This document shows, piece after piece, positions 52,688-61,604 of a stretch of DNA of 64,000 nucleotides; positions within the stretch are counted from its first letter, which is position 1; every line of letters begins with the position of its first letter. Origin of the DNA: Micromonospora sp. WMMD1155 (GTDB lineage Bacteria; Actinomycetota; Actinomycetes; Mycobacteriales; Micromonosporaceae); assembly GCF_029581275.1 (NCBI RefSeq), contig NZ_CP120742.1, forward strand, positions 3,828,001-3,892,000, in the 5' to 3' direction. Below the pieces are notes generated by a model. That model was not told the DNA's origin, made no database searches, and saw only the letters and a program-made list of their open reading frames with translations. The translations under genes were made by a program, and so were the position numbers.

Positions 52688-54787
52688 TTGAGCGACACCA
52701 CCGACGTGACGTCGGATGTTTCCAACGTCGCTGGCGATGCCACCGCCGCCGCTCCCGCCCGTCGTCGGCGTAGCGGCACCGGTCTGTCGGCGATGCTGCT
52801 GCCAGAGCTGCAGAGCCTGGCTGCGTCGCTCGGCATCTCCGGCACGGCTCGCATGCGCAAGGGCGAGCTGATCGCCGCGATCTCCGAGCGGCAGGGCGGC
52901 AACGCCGCCGGGACCCCTCGACCACGGGCCGAGGTCGCGGCCGCGGCCGCTCCCACCCGTGAGGGTGTGCGCGCCGAGGTGCGGGAGACCGCCGACCGGC
53001 CGGCAGCCGAAGGGCGTGGCGCCGAGCAGGCGTCGGCCGAGCCGGCCGCCGAGACCGAGGGCCGTGGTCGCACCCGGCGGAGCCGGGCCGCAGCGACCGA
53101 GTCGCGTCCCGCCGAGTCTCGGGCGGCCGAGTCGCGTCCGACTGAGTCCCGCGCGGCCGAGTCGCGTACCGATGAGGCGGAGGCCGGCGAGCGGACCGAC
53201 CGTGGCGAGACCCGCCGCGAGCGGGCCGAGCGTCCGGAGCGGGCCGAGCGGGGCGACCGTGCGGAGCGGGGCGACCGGGGCGAGCGCAACGAGCGGGGTG
53301 AGCGTGCCGACCGCGGTGAGCGGGGCGAGCGCAACGACCGGGGCGAGCGCAACGACCGGGGCGAGCGCAACGACCGGGGCGAGCGCAACGACCGCGGCGA
53401 GCGTGCCGAGCGGGGCGAGCGCAACGACCGCTCGGACCGTAACGACCGTTCGGAGCGCAACGACCGCAACGACCGCAACGACCGGGGTCAGCAGCGGGCG
53501 GAGCGCGACAGCGACGACGACGACGGTGAGGGCGGTGGTCGGCGCGGCCGGCGCAGCCGTTTCCGGGACCGTCGCCGTGGGCGCGGCGACCGCGCCGAGA
53601 CCGGTGGCGACACCGGTGGGCGTGAGCCGCAGGTCGGCGAGGACGACGTGCTCGTCCCGGTGGCCGGCATCATCGACGTGCTCGACAACTACGCCTTCGT
53701 GCGGACGACCGGTTACCTGGCCGGCCCGAACGACGTGTACGTCTCGATGTCCCAGATCAAGAAGTACGGCCTGCGCCGCGGTGACGCGATCACCGGTGCG
53801 GTGCGGGCGGCCCGCGAGGGCGGCAACAGCGGCGACCAGCGGCGGGACAAGTACAACCCGCTGATGCGGCTGGACACGATCAACGGGATGGAGCCGGAGG
53901 AGGCCCGGCGTCGGCCGGAGTTCTACAAGCTCACCCCGCTCTACCCGCAGGAGCGCCTGCGCCTGGAGACCGAGCCGCACATCCTCACCACCCGGGTCAT
54001 CGACCTGGTCATGCCGATCGGCAAGGGCCAGCGGGCACTCATCCAGTCGCCGCCCAAGGCGGGTAAGACGATGGTGCTGCAGGCGATCGCCAACGCGATC
54101 ACCCGCAACAACCCGGAGTGCCACCTGATGGTGGTGCTGGTGGACGAGCGGCCCGAAGAGGTCACCGACATGCAGCGGTCGATCAAGGGCGAGGTCATCG
54201 CGGCCACGTTCGACCGTCCGCCGCAGGACCACACCACGGTGGCCGAGCTGGCCATCGAGCGGGCCAAGCGCCTGGTCGAGCTCGGCCACGACGTGGTCGT
54301 GCTGCTCGACTCGGTGACGCGGCTCGGCCGGTCGTACAACCTGGCGGCACCGGCCAGCGGCCGGATCATGTCGGGTGGTATCGACTCCACCGCCCTCTAC
54401 CCGCCGAAGCGCTTCCTCGGCGCGGCCCGCAACATCGAGAACGGTGGGTCGTTGACCATCATCGCCACGGCGCTGGTGGAGACCGGTTCCATGGCCGACA
54501 CGGTCATCTTCGAGGAATTCAAGGGCACCGGTAACGCGGAGTTGAAGCTGGACCGGAAGATCGCCGACAAGCGGACCTTCCCGGCCATCGACATCAACCC
54601 GTCCGGTACGCGTAAGGAAGAGGTCCTGCTCGCACCCGAAGAGCTGGCCATCATCCACAAGCTCCGGAAGGTCCTGCACTCGCTGGACTCGCAGGCGGCC
54701 ATGGACCTGCTGCTGGACCGGCTCAAGCAGTCCCGTACCAACATCGAGTTCCTGATGCAGATCGCGAAGTCGACGCCGGGGGAGTAA
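52688..54787 (+). CDS. rho: Transcription termination factor Rho with long disordered insertion
   Basis: 699 residues from a TTG (AAGGAA upstream), against about 420 in E. coli. Order: helical Rho N domain (about 30-70: GLSAMLLPELQSLAASLGIS), a Glu/Arg/Ala region, a GERNDR-type repeat region (about 180-280), the cold-shock RNA-binding domain (VPVAGIIDVLDNYAFVRTTG), and the hexameric ATPase with Walker A SPPKAGKTM (K460), VVLVDERPEEVTD and VVVLLDSVTRLGR, and GGSLTIIATALVETGSMAD. Actinobacterial Rho proteins carry such insertions, which add RNA binding. Terminator follows. Confidence 0.97.
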   Translation: MSDTTDVTSDVSNVAGDATAAAPARRRRSGTGLSAMLLPELQSLAASLGISGTARMRKGELIAAISERQGGNAAGTPRPRAEVAAAAAPTREGVRAEVRETADRPAAEGRGAEQASAEPAAETEGRGRTRRSRAAATESRPAESRAAESRPTESRAAESRTDEAEAGERTDRGETRRERAERPERAERGDRAERGDRGERNERGERADRGERGERNDRGERNDRGERNDRGERNDRGERAERGERNDRSDRNDRSERNDRNDRNDRGQQRAERDSDDDDGEGGGRRGRRSRFRDRRRGRGDRAETGGDTGGREPQVGEDDVLVPVAGIIDVLDNYAFVRTTGYLAGPNDVYVSMSQIKKYGLRRGDAITGAVRAAREGGNSGDQRRDKYNPLMRLDTINGMEPEEARRRPEFYKLTPLYPQERLRLETEPHILTTRVIDLVMPIGKGQRALIQSPPKAGKTMVLQAIANAITRNNPECHLMVVLVDERPEEVTDMQRSIKGEVIAATFDRPPQDHTTVAELAIERAKRLVELGHDVVVLLDSVTRLGRSYNLAAPASGRIMSGGIDSTALYPPKRFLGAARNIENGGSLTIIATALVETGSMADTVIFEEFKGTGNAELKLDRKIADKRTFPAIDINPSGTRKEEVLLAPEELAIIHKLRKVLHSLDSQAAMDLLLDRLKQSRTNIEFLMQIAKSTPGE
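53330..53401 (+). repeat. 18-bp tandem repeat in rho
   Basis: Four consecutive copies of GAGCGCAACGACCGGGGC (the last with CGCGGC), encoding GERNDR units, inside a longer degenerate array of ERGDRGERNERGERADR type from about 53220 to 53500. Likely polymorphic in length. Confidence 0.9.
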
Positions 54788-54806
54788 CGGTCCCCGGGTG
54801 ACCGAC

Positions 54807-54845
54807 GACGAAAGGGCACGGCCGTCATGGCCGTGCCCTTTCGTC
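54807..54845. terminator. Terminator of rho
   Basis: Perfect 17-bp stem GACGAAAGGGCACGGCC (54807-54823), loop GTCAT, GGCCGTGCCCTTTCGTC (54829-54845), 20 bp after the rho stop. It could also stop transcripts arriving from the reverse-strand Pnkp-like gene. The 54846-55027 stretch after it is Gly/Ala-codon-like GC repeat (GGCCTCGGCGGC) without a supported gene. Confidence 0.88.
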
Positions 54846-55027
54846 ATGTGTCTTCGTGTGGCTCGGCCCTGGGGAGCCTGACCCCACCAGGCCTCCCGCG
54901 CAAAGGCGGGTGGCAGGGTGGCCAGCCTCGGCGGCATCGAGGGCCTCGGCCTCGGCGGCGTCAGCCTGGGCGGCGGCCTCGGGGGCCGCGGCGCGGCGGC
55001 CGCGTGCCGAGGCCGTGCCGTGCCGTC

Positions 55028-55924
55028 TCAGAAGTCGCCGTCGGCCACCTGGAAGACGGTGAGACCGAGGGCCCGCCACATCTGGACCACCTGCACGCGG
55101 TCGTCGAAGACGCCGGCCACCCGGTAGCGGTCCCGGATCTCCCGGTCGTAGATCTCCCGCTTGACGATCGAGTCCTTGCGATTGTCGCCGACGGCCCGCA
55201 CGTGCAGGCCGAGGTGGGGGACCCGGACGTGCCGGGCCAGCCACGCCTCGGTGGCCGAGCGGGCCGAGGCGTCCCGCCCCGAGCAGAAGACCACCCCGTA
55301 CCCGGCGGCGTGCATCGCCCGGACCGCCGCGATCACCGCCGTGTTCGGCTGGTCCTCGCCGACCCGGGTCATGTCGTACGGGCTGCGGGACACGGCCAGC
55401 GCGACGGTGCCGTCGATGTCCACCAGGACGATCTCCGGTGGTTCGGCCGTCGGTGGGTGCACGGCGGCGGGGCGTCCGGTGCGGGCCTGCGGCACGGGCA
55501 ACGGCAGCGACTTCCCCTCCAGGTAGCGCTCGTGCAGACGGCGGATCGCCTCCGCGCCGACCTGGTCGGCTGCCGGACGCGCCGCGTCCCGGCGCAGGCA
55601 CTCGGTCAGCGGCACGTCGGTGAAGTCGTGCACCTCGAAATCCGCGCCGTGGCGGGCGGCCAGATCAGCCCAGCTCCGCAGCGTCCGCGCGCGCAGGTTG
55701 GTGTCGTCCACGCAGACGTCCGCGCGGGCCCGCAGCAGCGCCTCGACCTGCGCCCGCTGGACGACCGTCACCTGGGCCTCGGCCCACTGGGTGAAGAGCC
55801 GCTCGCCGTGCAGCATTCGGCGCAGGTCGTCCCGGTTGACCCGGACGACGGACGGCTGGAGGGTGCGGGCGAACGTCGTCTTACCCGAGGCGGGCAGCCC
55901 TCGGGTGGCGATCAGGCGGGTCAT
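55028..55924 (-). CDS. T4-Pnkp-like polynucleotide kinase/phosphatase
   Basis: 298 residues with the T4 polynucleotide kinase-phosphatase layout. N-terminal P-loop kinase: TRGLPASGKTTFARTLQ (Walker A), VNRDDLRRMLHGERLF (Asp/Arg of the kinase site), CVDDTNLRARTLRSW, VPLTECLRRDAARP. C-terminal HAD-type 3'-phosphatase: IVLVDIDGTVAL (DxDGT), VVFCSGRDASAR, DSIVKREIYDREIRDRY and GVFDDRVQVVQMWRALGL. It would repair RNA or DNA ends by adding 5'-phosphate and removing 3'-phosphate. No ligase gene is adjacent. Lies between rho and rpmE on the opposite strand, so it interrupts the usual order. Confidence 0.9.
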   Translation of the reverse strand: MTRLIATRGLPASGKTTFARTLQPSVVRVNRDDLRRMLHGERLFTQWAEAQVTVVQRAQVEALLRARADVCVDDTNLRARTLRSWADLAARHGADFEVHDFTDVPLTECLRRDAARPAADQVGAEAIRRLHERYLEGKSLPLPVPQARTGRPAAVHPPTAEPPEIVLVDIDGTVALAVSRSPYDMTRVGEDQPNTAVIAAVRAMHAAGYGVVFCSGRDASARSATEAWLARHVRVPHLGLHVRAVGDNRKDSIVKREIYDREIRDRYRVAGVFDDRVQVVQMWRALGLTVFQVADGDF

Positions 55925-56199
55925 CGGCGGACCTTCGGCTCGGCGTGCGTACCCCGGGCGGGGTACCCGGCGGTGGTCCGCCGGGTGCGCGAATGCCCCG
56001 TCGGGCGGCGGGAATGCGGATGGGGAGGCGCGTGTTGACGATGCCGGACGAGGTGTGCGGCCCGATTACCGGGTCGGTTCAGGCCCATGGCACACTGGTC
56101 AATCGGCCACCGGTTCCGGTTCACGCCCGAGCCCGTCGCGTACGGCGCGACGAGCGATGACGGCGACCCGGCGACCACCAACGAGAGGACCGAGGCGAG

Positions 56200-56424
56200 A
56201 TGAAGGCAAACATCCACCCGGAGTACGCGACCACCGAGGTCAGCTGCTCCTGTGGCAACACGTTCACGACCCGCAGCACCGCCAAGGGCGGGGCGATCCA
56301 CGTCGAGACCTGCAGCGCCTGCCACCCGTTCTACACCGGTAAGCAGCGCGTTCTCGACACCGCCGGCCGGGTCGCGAAGTTCCAGCAGAAGTACGCCAAG
56401 GTTCAGGCCAAGAAGGCCAAGTAA
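56200..56424 (+). CDS. rpmE: Ribosomal protein L31 (zinc-binding form)
   Basis: 74 residues. [20 protein letters not shown] with CSC and later [10 protein letters not shown] gives the four-Cys zinc ribbon of the C+ L31 type. C-terminal Lys/Ala-rich tail (KVQAKKAK). Ribosome site AGGCGAG directly upstream. Standard position between rho and prfA. Confidence 0.97.
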   Translation: MKANIHPEYATTEVSCSCGNTFTTRSTAKGGAIHVETCSACHPFYTGKQRVLDTAGRVAKFQQKYAKVQAKKAK

Positions 56425-56556
56425 CTCCTCGTTCGGCGCCCGTGTCCGGTTCACCACCGGACGCGGGCGCCGTCCGCGTTTAACCCAGTTTCCGCCCGAC
56501 CGCCGGCCATTCCGGCCGCCCGGTCCGGCGCGCACCGTCGAAGGAGCATCCGCAGC

Positions 56557-57645
56557 ATGAGCAGCGAGCGTCTGGCCGGCCTCCTCGACGAGTACGCGGA
56601 GCTGGAGAAGCGGCTGGCCGATCCGGCGATCCACGCCGACCAGGCCACCGCCCGCCGGGTCGGCCGCCGGTACGCCGAGTTGGTGCCGCTGCACAAGGCT
56701 GCCGGCGAGCTGGAGCAGGCTCGCGCCGACCTCGTCGCGGCTCGCGAGTTGGCCGCCGAGGATCCGGCCTTCGCGGGTGAGGCGGAGTCCATCGCCGCGT
56801 CCCTTCCGGTGCTGGAGGAACGCCTCGCCGAGCTGCTCATCCCCCGCGACCCGCACGACGCCAAGGACGTGATCGTCGAGATCAAGGCCGGTGAGGGCGG
56901 CGAGGAGTCGGCGCTGTTCGCCGGTGACCTGCTCCGGATGTACACCCGCTACGCCGAGCGGCACGGCTGGGTCACCGAGGTGATCGACGCACAGGATTCC
57001 GACCTCGGCGGGGTCAAGGACGTCTCCCTGGCGATCAAGACCAAGGGTGTGCCGGACGGCGGCAACGGCGTCTGGTCGCGACTCAAGTGGGAGGGCGGCG
57101 TGCACCGGGTGCAGCGCGTCCCGGTGACCGAGTCGCAGGGACGGATCCACACCAGCGCCGCCGGGGTGCTGGTGCTGCCGGAGGCCGAGGACGTCGACGT
57201 CACCATCGACCAGAACGACCTGCGCATCGACGTGTTCCGCTCGTCCGGCCCGGGCGGTCAGTCGGTGAACACCACCGACTCGGCGGTACGGATCACCCAC
57301 CTGCCGACCGGCATCGTCGTCTCCTGCCAGAACGAGAAGTCCCAGTTGCAGAACCGGGAGCAGGCGATGCGGATCCTGCGGGCACGACTCCTCGCCAACG
57401 CCCAGGAGCAGGCCGACGCCGCCGCCTCGGACGCCCGGAAGGCACAGGTGCGTACGGTGGACCGCTCCGAGCGGATCCGCACCTACAACTTCCCGCAGAA
57501 CCGGATCACCGACCACCGGATCGGCTACACGGCGTACAACCTGGATCTGGCACTCGCCGGTGAACTGGACGGGGTGCTGGACGCCCTCACCGAGGCCGAC
57601 CGCGCCGCCCGGCTCGCCGGCGACACCGAGCTGACCCGCCGCTGA
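56557..57645 (+). CDS. prfA: Peptide chain release factor 1
   Basis: 362 residues, full length. Recognises UAA/UAG and triggers peptide release. N-terminal coiled coil (about 1-95), [20 protein letters not shown], the codon-recognition region with [20 protein letters not shown] (PxT-type as P-V-T), and the catalytic GGQ (G233-Q235) in [20 protein letters not shown], whose Gln is the PrmC methylation target. The prmC gene lies downstream, interrupted by the reverse-strand GGDEF gene. Confidence 0.97.
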   Translation: MSSERLAGLLDEYAELEKRLADPAIHADQATARRVGRRYAELVPLHKAAGELEQARADLVAARELAAEDPAFAGEAESIAASLPVLEERLAELLIPRDPHDAKDVIVEIKAGEGGEESALFAGDLLRMYTRYAERHGWVTEVIDAQDSDLGGVKDVSLAIKTKGVPDGGNGVWSRLKWEGGVHRVQRVPVTESQGRIHTSAAGVLVLPEAEDVDVTIDQNDLRIDVFRSSGPGGQSVNTTDSAVRITHLPTGIVVSCQNEKSQLQNREQAMRILRARLLANAQEQADAAASDARKAQVRTVDRSERIRTYNFPQNRITDHRIGYTAYNLDLALAGELDGVLDALTEADRAARLAGDTELTRR

Positions 57646-57672
57646 CCGCGGCCGCGAGCTGACCCGCGGCCC

Positions 57673-59220
57673 TCAGCTCGCGCGGGGGCGGGTCTTGGCG
57701 CGGAGCATCTCCCGGTCGGCCAGCTCGAACGCGACGCTGAGCGCGTCGCGCAACCCGCTGCCGCCGGAGACCTCCGCGAAGCCGATGCTCACCCCGACCG
57801 GCGTCCCCGGCACCAGTGACTCCCAGTCCTCCAGTCGGACCGCGGCCTCGATCCGGCGGGCCACCTCGGCGGCCTCGGCCATGTTGGTGTCCGGGAGCAC
57901 CACCACGAACTCGTCACCGCCGTAGCGGGCGACGAAGTCGCCCCGGCGCATCACCCGGTTGATCACGCCGGCGATGCGTTGCAGCACCAGGTCGCCGGAG
58001 TGGTGCCCGTGCCGGGTGTTGACGGCCTTGAAGCCGTCCAGGTCACAGACGCCGATGACCACCCGTTCGCCCCGGGTGACCACGGCGGTGATGTACCGCT
58101 CCAGCCGACGCCGGTTGGGCAGCCCGGTCAGCGGGTCGGTCAGCGCCTCGCCCTCGAACCGCGCCGCCTCCCGGCGCATCTCCTCGTGGTCGATCCGGGC
58201 GGCGATGCCGTCGATGTAGACGTCGCGCAGCCGGTCGTTGCGCTGGGCGGCGAGCCGGAACGCCAGGCGGTCGGCCCGGTGCGCCGCCAGGTGGTCGCCG
58301 GCGCGGGTCAGCGCGATGCTGCGCAGCCGGGCCGGCTCGGCTGCGCCGAGCGTCTCGTTGGACACCTGGACGGTGTCGAGTCGGGTGACGGCCTCGATCG
58401 GCCGCCCGTCGGCCACCGCGAGGCACACCTGGCCGAGCTGTCGCATGTCCCGTGCGCGGGCGCTGTCCCCACCGTGGGTGATCAACCGGGCCGGCTGGGC
58501 CTCCCCGCTGCTCTCCACCCGGTCGCCGAGTGCCGCCTGCCGAGCCGCCGCGTAGCCGTACGCGGCGAGGCTGCTCGGGCGGAGGTGGCCGGCCCGACCG
58601 GTGCGCAGGAAACGGGCCAGGTCGGAGGCCACGTCCCGGAGCACCCGCAGGCAGCCGTCGCTGTCACCGTTGTGGTCCAGCGCCACCGCGTTGCGCAACC
58701 GGATGCCCGGGGCGGCGAAGGTCTCCTCCGGGATCCCGGCGGTCACCCCGAGCTGCCGGGCCCGCTCGATGGCCCCCAGGGCGTACCCGTGGAAGCTGAG
58801 GTAGCTGTAGGCCATCGCCAGGTCGTGCCAACCCCACGCGGTGTCCCGGTCCGGGTCCTCCACCGCGCCGAGGGCGCGGGCGGCCCGGACGAGGTGCATG
58901 ACGCAGCGGTCCAGTGCGCCCTGGTGGTGGGCGGCGAGAGCGGCCAGCGCGTTGAGGTGCCCGTGCAGGTACGGCTCGGCGAGGTCGCGGACCGCTGCCG
59001 ACGCCTCCTCGATGGCCCGGGTGAACTCCGCGGTCCGACCGAGATTGATCAGCGCGGAGAGGCGCTGCACCATCGCGTCCGCTCGCGCCGCCGGGTCGGT
59101 GGTGGTGCGGATCACACGCTCCAACAGGACGTACGCCTCCGCTGAACGGCTGGCCTCCTGCAACGCCCGGGCGTGCGTGAGCGCATCAACCTGGTCCTCG
59201 ACCCGGTCGAGCCAGCCCAC
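57673..59220 (-). CDS. GGDEF diguanylate cyclase with TPR-like N-terminus
   Basis: 515 residues from the GTG at 59220 (AGGAGG upstream). The N-terminal 320 residues are all-helical, Ala/Leu/Arg-rich and TPR-like (ALQEASRSAEAYVLLERVIR, AMVQRLSALINLGRTAEFTR), probably a protein-interaction sensor. The C-terminal GGDEF domain (about 345-505) has LTDPLTGLPNRRRLERYI, VIGVCDLDGFKAVNTRHGHH and RYGGDEF near residue 435, intact for c-di-GMP synthesis. The RxxD inhibitory site is present (RRGD five residues before GGDEF). No membrane helix, so cytosolic. Reverse-oriented between prfA and prmC. Confidence 0.92.
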   Translation of the reverse strand: MGWLDRVEDQVDALTHARALQEASRSAEAYVLLERVIRTTTDPAARADAMVQRLSALINLGRTAEFTRAIEEASAAVRDLAEPYLHGHLNALAALAAHHQGALDRCVMHLVRAARALGAVEDPDRDTAWGWHDLAMAYSYLSFHGYALGAIERARQLGVTAGIPEETFAAPGIRLRNAVALDHNGDSDGCLRVLRDVASDLARFLRTGRAGHLRPSSLAAYGYAAARQAALGDRVESSGEAQPARLITHGGDSARARDMRQLGQVCLAVADGRPIEAVTRLDTVQVSNETLGAAEPARLRSIALTRAGDHLAAHRADRLAFRLAAQRNDRLRDVYIDGIAARIDHEEMRREAARFEGEALTDPLTGLPNRRRLERYITAVVTRGERVVIGVCDLDGFKAVNTRHGHHSGDLVLQRIAGVINRVMRRGDFVARYGGDEFVVVLPDTNMAEAAEVARRIEAAVRLEDWESLVPGTPVGVSIGFAEVSGGSGLRDALSVAFELADREMLRAKTRPRAS

Positions 59221-59291
59221 CCGCCAACCTCCTGCCGTGCGCCTCGGCGCACCAGTTCGTCACGTCGCCCGCGACGCTTCATGATTATGTC

Positions 59292-60239
59292 GTGAGTACT
59301 CTGCCGCAACACCCCCCCGAAGGGACAGGCCCCATCCGTCCGTCCGCCGCGGTGGCCCGGACGGCCCGAGTGCTCGCCGCCGCCGGGGTCGGCTCCGCCC
59401 GGGTGGAGGCCGAGGTGCTGACCGCGTACGTGCTCGGGGTGCCCCGGGGCCGGCTGGCGCTCGCCGACGATCTCGGCGTCGACCAGGTGGCGCGGCTGGA
59501 CGAGTTGACGCGTCGTCGGGCCGGGCGGGAGCCGTTGCAGCATCTGACCGGTCGGGCCGGGTTCCGGCATCTGGAGCTGTCGGTCGGCCCGGGTGTCTTC
59601 GTACCCCGGCCGGAGACCGAGTTGCTCGCCGGGTGGGGTGTCGAGCAGGCTCGCGGGCGGCCCGACCCGGTGGTTGTCGACCTGTGCAGTGGCTCGGGCG
59701 CGATCGCGCTGGCGGTGGCTCAGGAGTTGCCGGGGGCGCGGGTGATCGCGGTGGAGCGGTCCCCGGAGGCGTTGGCCTGGTTGCGGCGCAACGCGGCGGA
59801 GCGGGCCGGGGCGGGGGACCGGCCGATCGAGGTGGTCGAGGCCGACGTGACCGCGCCGGATCTGCTGGCGGAGCTGGTGGGCCGGGTGGACGTGCTGCTG
59901 TGCAACCCGCCGTACGTGCCGGACGAGGTGGTGGTCCCGCCGGAGGTGGCCGCGTACGACCCGGCGGAGGCGGTCTTCGGGGGCGCGGACGGTCTGGCGG
60001 TGATCCGGCCGGTCGTCACCCGCGCGGCGGCCCTGCTGCGCCCCGGCGGCGCGTTCGGTGTCGAACACGACGACACGCACGGCTCGGCGGTGCCCAGGCT
60101 GCTCGCCGAGGAGGGCGGTTTCGACGCTGTCACCGAGCATCGGGACCTCGTCGGGCGGCCCCGCTTCGCCACCGCGTCCCGACGGGCGGACGGCCAGGAC
60201 GCCACGATCGGGGCGGCGTGGCAGACTGACTCCTCGTGA
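59292..60239 (+). CDS. prmC: Release factor glutamine methyltransferase
   Basis: 315 residues from a GTG. SAM-dependent methylation of the GGQ glutamine of release factors. N-terminal helical domain (about 15-90), RPETELLAGWGVEQ, SAM motif I VVDLCSGSGAIALAVAQELP and the catalytic LLCNPPYVPDEV. C-terminal GGAFGVEHDDTHG. Its stop overlaps the tsaC start by four bases (GTGA). Confidence 0.95.
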   Translation: MSTLPQHPPEGTGPIRPSAAVARTARVLAAAGVGSARVEAEVLTAYVLGVPRGRLALADDLGVDQVARLDELTRRRAGREPLQHLTGRAGFRHLELSVGPGVFVPRPETELLAGWGVEQARGRPDPVVVDLCSGSGAIALAVAQELPGARVIAVERSPEALAWLRRNAAERAGAGDRPIEVVEADVTAPDLLAELVGRVDVLLCNPPYVPDEVVVPPEVAAYDPAEAVFGGADGLAVIRPVVTRAAALLRPGGAFGVEHDDTHGSAVPRLLAEEGGFDAVTEHRDLVGRPRFATASRRADGQDATIGAAWQTDSS

Positions 60240-60886
60240 TGCTCTACGACTGCCGGTCGCCCGCCGACCGGGACCGCGGCATCGCTGCGGCGATCGAGGC
60301 GGTCAAGAACGGCGAGCTGGTCGTCCTCCCGACCGACACCGTGTACGGGATCGGCGCGGACGCGTTCACCCCGTACGCGGTCAAGGCGTTGCTGGATGCC
60401 AAGGGCCGGGGTCGGCAGATGCCGCCGCCGGTGCTGATCGGCTCGCGGCACACCCTGGACGGGTTGGTCTTCTCGCTGCCCACGGCCGCTCGTGATCTCG
60501 TCGAGGCGTTCTGGCCGGGTGCTCTGACGATCGTGATCGAGCACTCGCCGAGCCTGCAATGGGACCTGGGTGACAAGACGGGCACGGTGGCGGTGCGGAT
60601 GCCGCTGCACCCGGTGGCGTTGGAGGTGCTGCGCGAGACCGGTCCGATGGCGGTGTCGTCGGCCAACAAGACCGGGCAGCCCGCCGCGGTGACCGCCGAG
60701 GAGGCGCGTGACCAGCTCAGCTACTCGGTGCGGGCCTACCTGGAGGCGGGCCCCTGCCCGGACCCGGTGCCCAGCACGATCGTGGATCTGACCGGTGAGG
60801 TGCCCCAACTGCTGCGCGCCGGGGCGATCCCGTTGGAGAAGCTGCGCGACGTCGTACCGGATCTCGTCGACGGTCGGGGGGTCTGA
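60236..60886 (+). CDS. tsaC: L-threonylcarbamoyladenylate synthase (Sua5/YciO/YrdC)
   Basis: 216 residues from a GTG overlapping prmC. YrdC fold: GELVVLPTDTVYGIGADAFT, a KGRG-type nucleotide loop (LLDAKGRGRQMPPPVLIGSR), FWPGALTIVIEHSP, VAVRMPLHPVALEVLRETGP, MAVSSANKTGQPAA. Makes the threonylcarbamoyl-AMP used for t6A37 of tRNAs. Lacks the extra Sua5 C-terminal domain. Followed without a gap by the phosphatase gene, so prmC-tsaC-ptp is one operon. Confidence 0.93.
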   Translation: MMLYDCRSPADRDRGIAAAIEAVKNGELVVLPTDTVYGIGADAFTPYAVKALLDAKGRGRQMPPPVLIGSRHTLDGLVFSLPTAARDLVEAFWPGALTIVIEHSPSLQWDLGDKTGTVAVRMPLHPVALEVLRETGPMAVSSANKTGQPAAVTAEEARDQLSYSVRAYLEAGPCPDPVPSTIVDLTGEVPQLLRAGAIPLEKLRDVVPDLVDGRGV

Positions 60887-61498
60887 GTGCCCCCGTTCAC
60901 GGTTCTGCACGTCTGCATGGGCAACATCTGCCGCTCGCCGATGGCGGAGCGGCTGCTCGCCCTGGCGGTGCGGGAGCGTTTGACGCGGCGCGCGGAGGAT
61001 CCGGCCCGGGCCGAGGAGCTGGTGCACAGCCACAGCGCGGGCACCGGTGGTTGGCACGCGGGCGAGGAGATGAACCCGCCGGCGGCGCGGCAGGTGACCG
61101 GTCGTGGTGGCGACGTCGAGGGGTTCGCGGCGCGCAAGTTGCGCTCGGACCACATCGACGCCGCCGACCTGGTCCTGACCGCGACGGCCGACCAGCAGGA
61201 GTACGTGGTGGCGTTGCGGCCGGACGCGGCGGCCCGCACGTTCGTGCTCGGTGAGTTCGGCCGGATGCTGGCCGCGGTGGACGCCGCCGCGTTGCCGTCG
61301 GCCGAGGCGACCCCGGAGGCGGTGTACGCGCGGGGCGTGGCGTTGGTCGCGGCGGCTCACGACGCCCGGTTGGGGGCGTCCTCGTTGCCCACCGACGATC
61401 TGGACGACCCGTGGGGTCGCGGGGACCAGTGCTTCAGCCGGGTCGCCGACGAGATCGAGGAGACGGTCCACCCGCTGGCCGGCGCGCTGCTCCCCTGA
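60887..61498 (+). CDS. Low-molecular-weight protein tyrosine phosphatase family
   Basis: 203 residues from the GTG directly after the tsaC stop. P-loop FTVLHVCMGNICRSPMAERL with nucleophile C10 and R16 of the CX5R motif. The general-acid Asp is in LDDPWGRGDQCFSR. It is about 45 residues longer than typical LMW-PTPs, with extra sequence in the middle (DAAALPSAEATPEAVYARGV). Acts on phosphotyrosine, or on arginine-phosphate or arsenate as other family members. The place after tsaC is conserved in actinomycetes. Confidence 0.93.
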   Translation: MPPFTVLHVCMGNICRSPMAERLLALAVRERLTRRAEDPARAEELVHSHSAGTGGWHAGEEMNPPAARQVTGRGGDVEGFAARKLRSDHIDAADLVLTATADQQEYVVALRPDAAARTFVLGEFGRMLAAVDAAALPSAEATPEAVYARGVALVAAAHDARLGASSLPTDDLDDPWGRGDQCFSRVADEIEETVHPLAGALLP

Positions 61499-61604
61499 GC
61501 CCGGTGCGAGTTTCCTCCGGGTTTGGGGAAAACCAGGGGCTAAAAGGGCATTCCGGGTCATTCTGAACGGGTCCTAGCGTGACCGGCTCCTGCGGGGAGA
61601 GCTG

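Noticed and set aside
53220..53500. Possible CRISPR or satellite array
   Set aside because: The repeats are 18 bp, contiguous, in frame and inside rho, with no spacers. No CRISPR array or cas gene was seen in the window.
54846..55027. Ala/Gly-codon repeat frame after rho
   Set aside because: GGCCTCGGCGGC-type repeats can be read in several frames, but there is no start with a ribosome site and no complete frame; probably low-complexity spacer.
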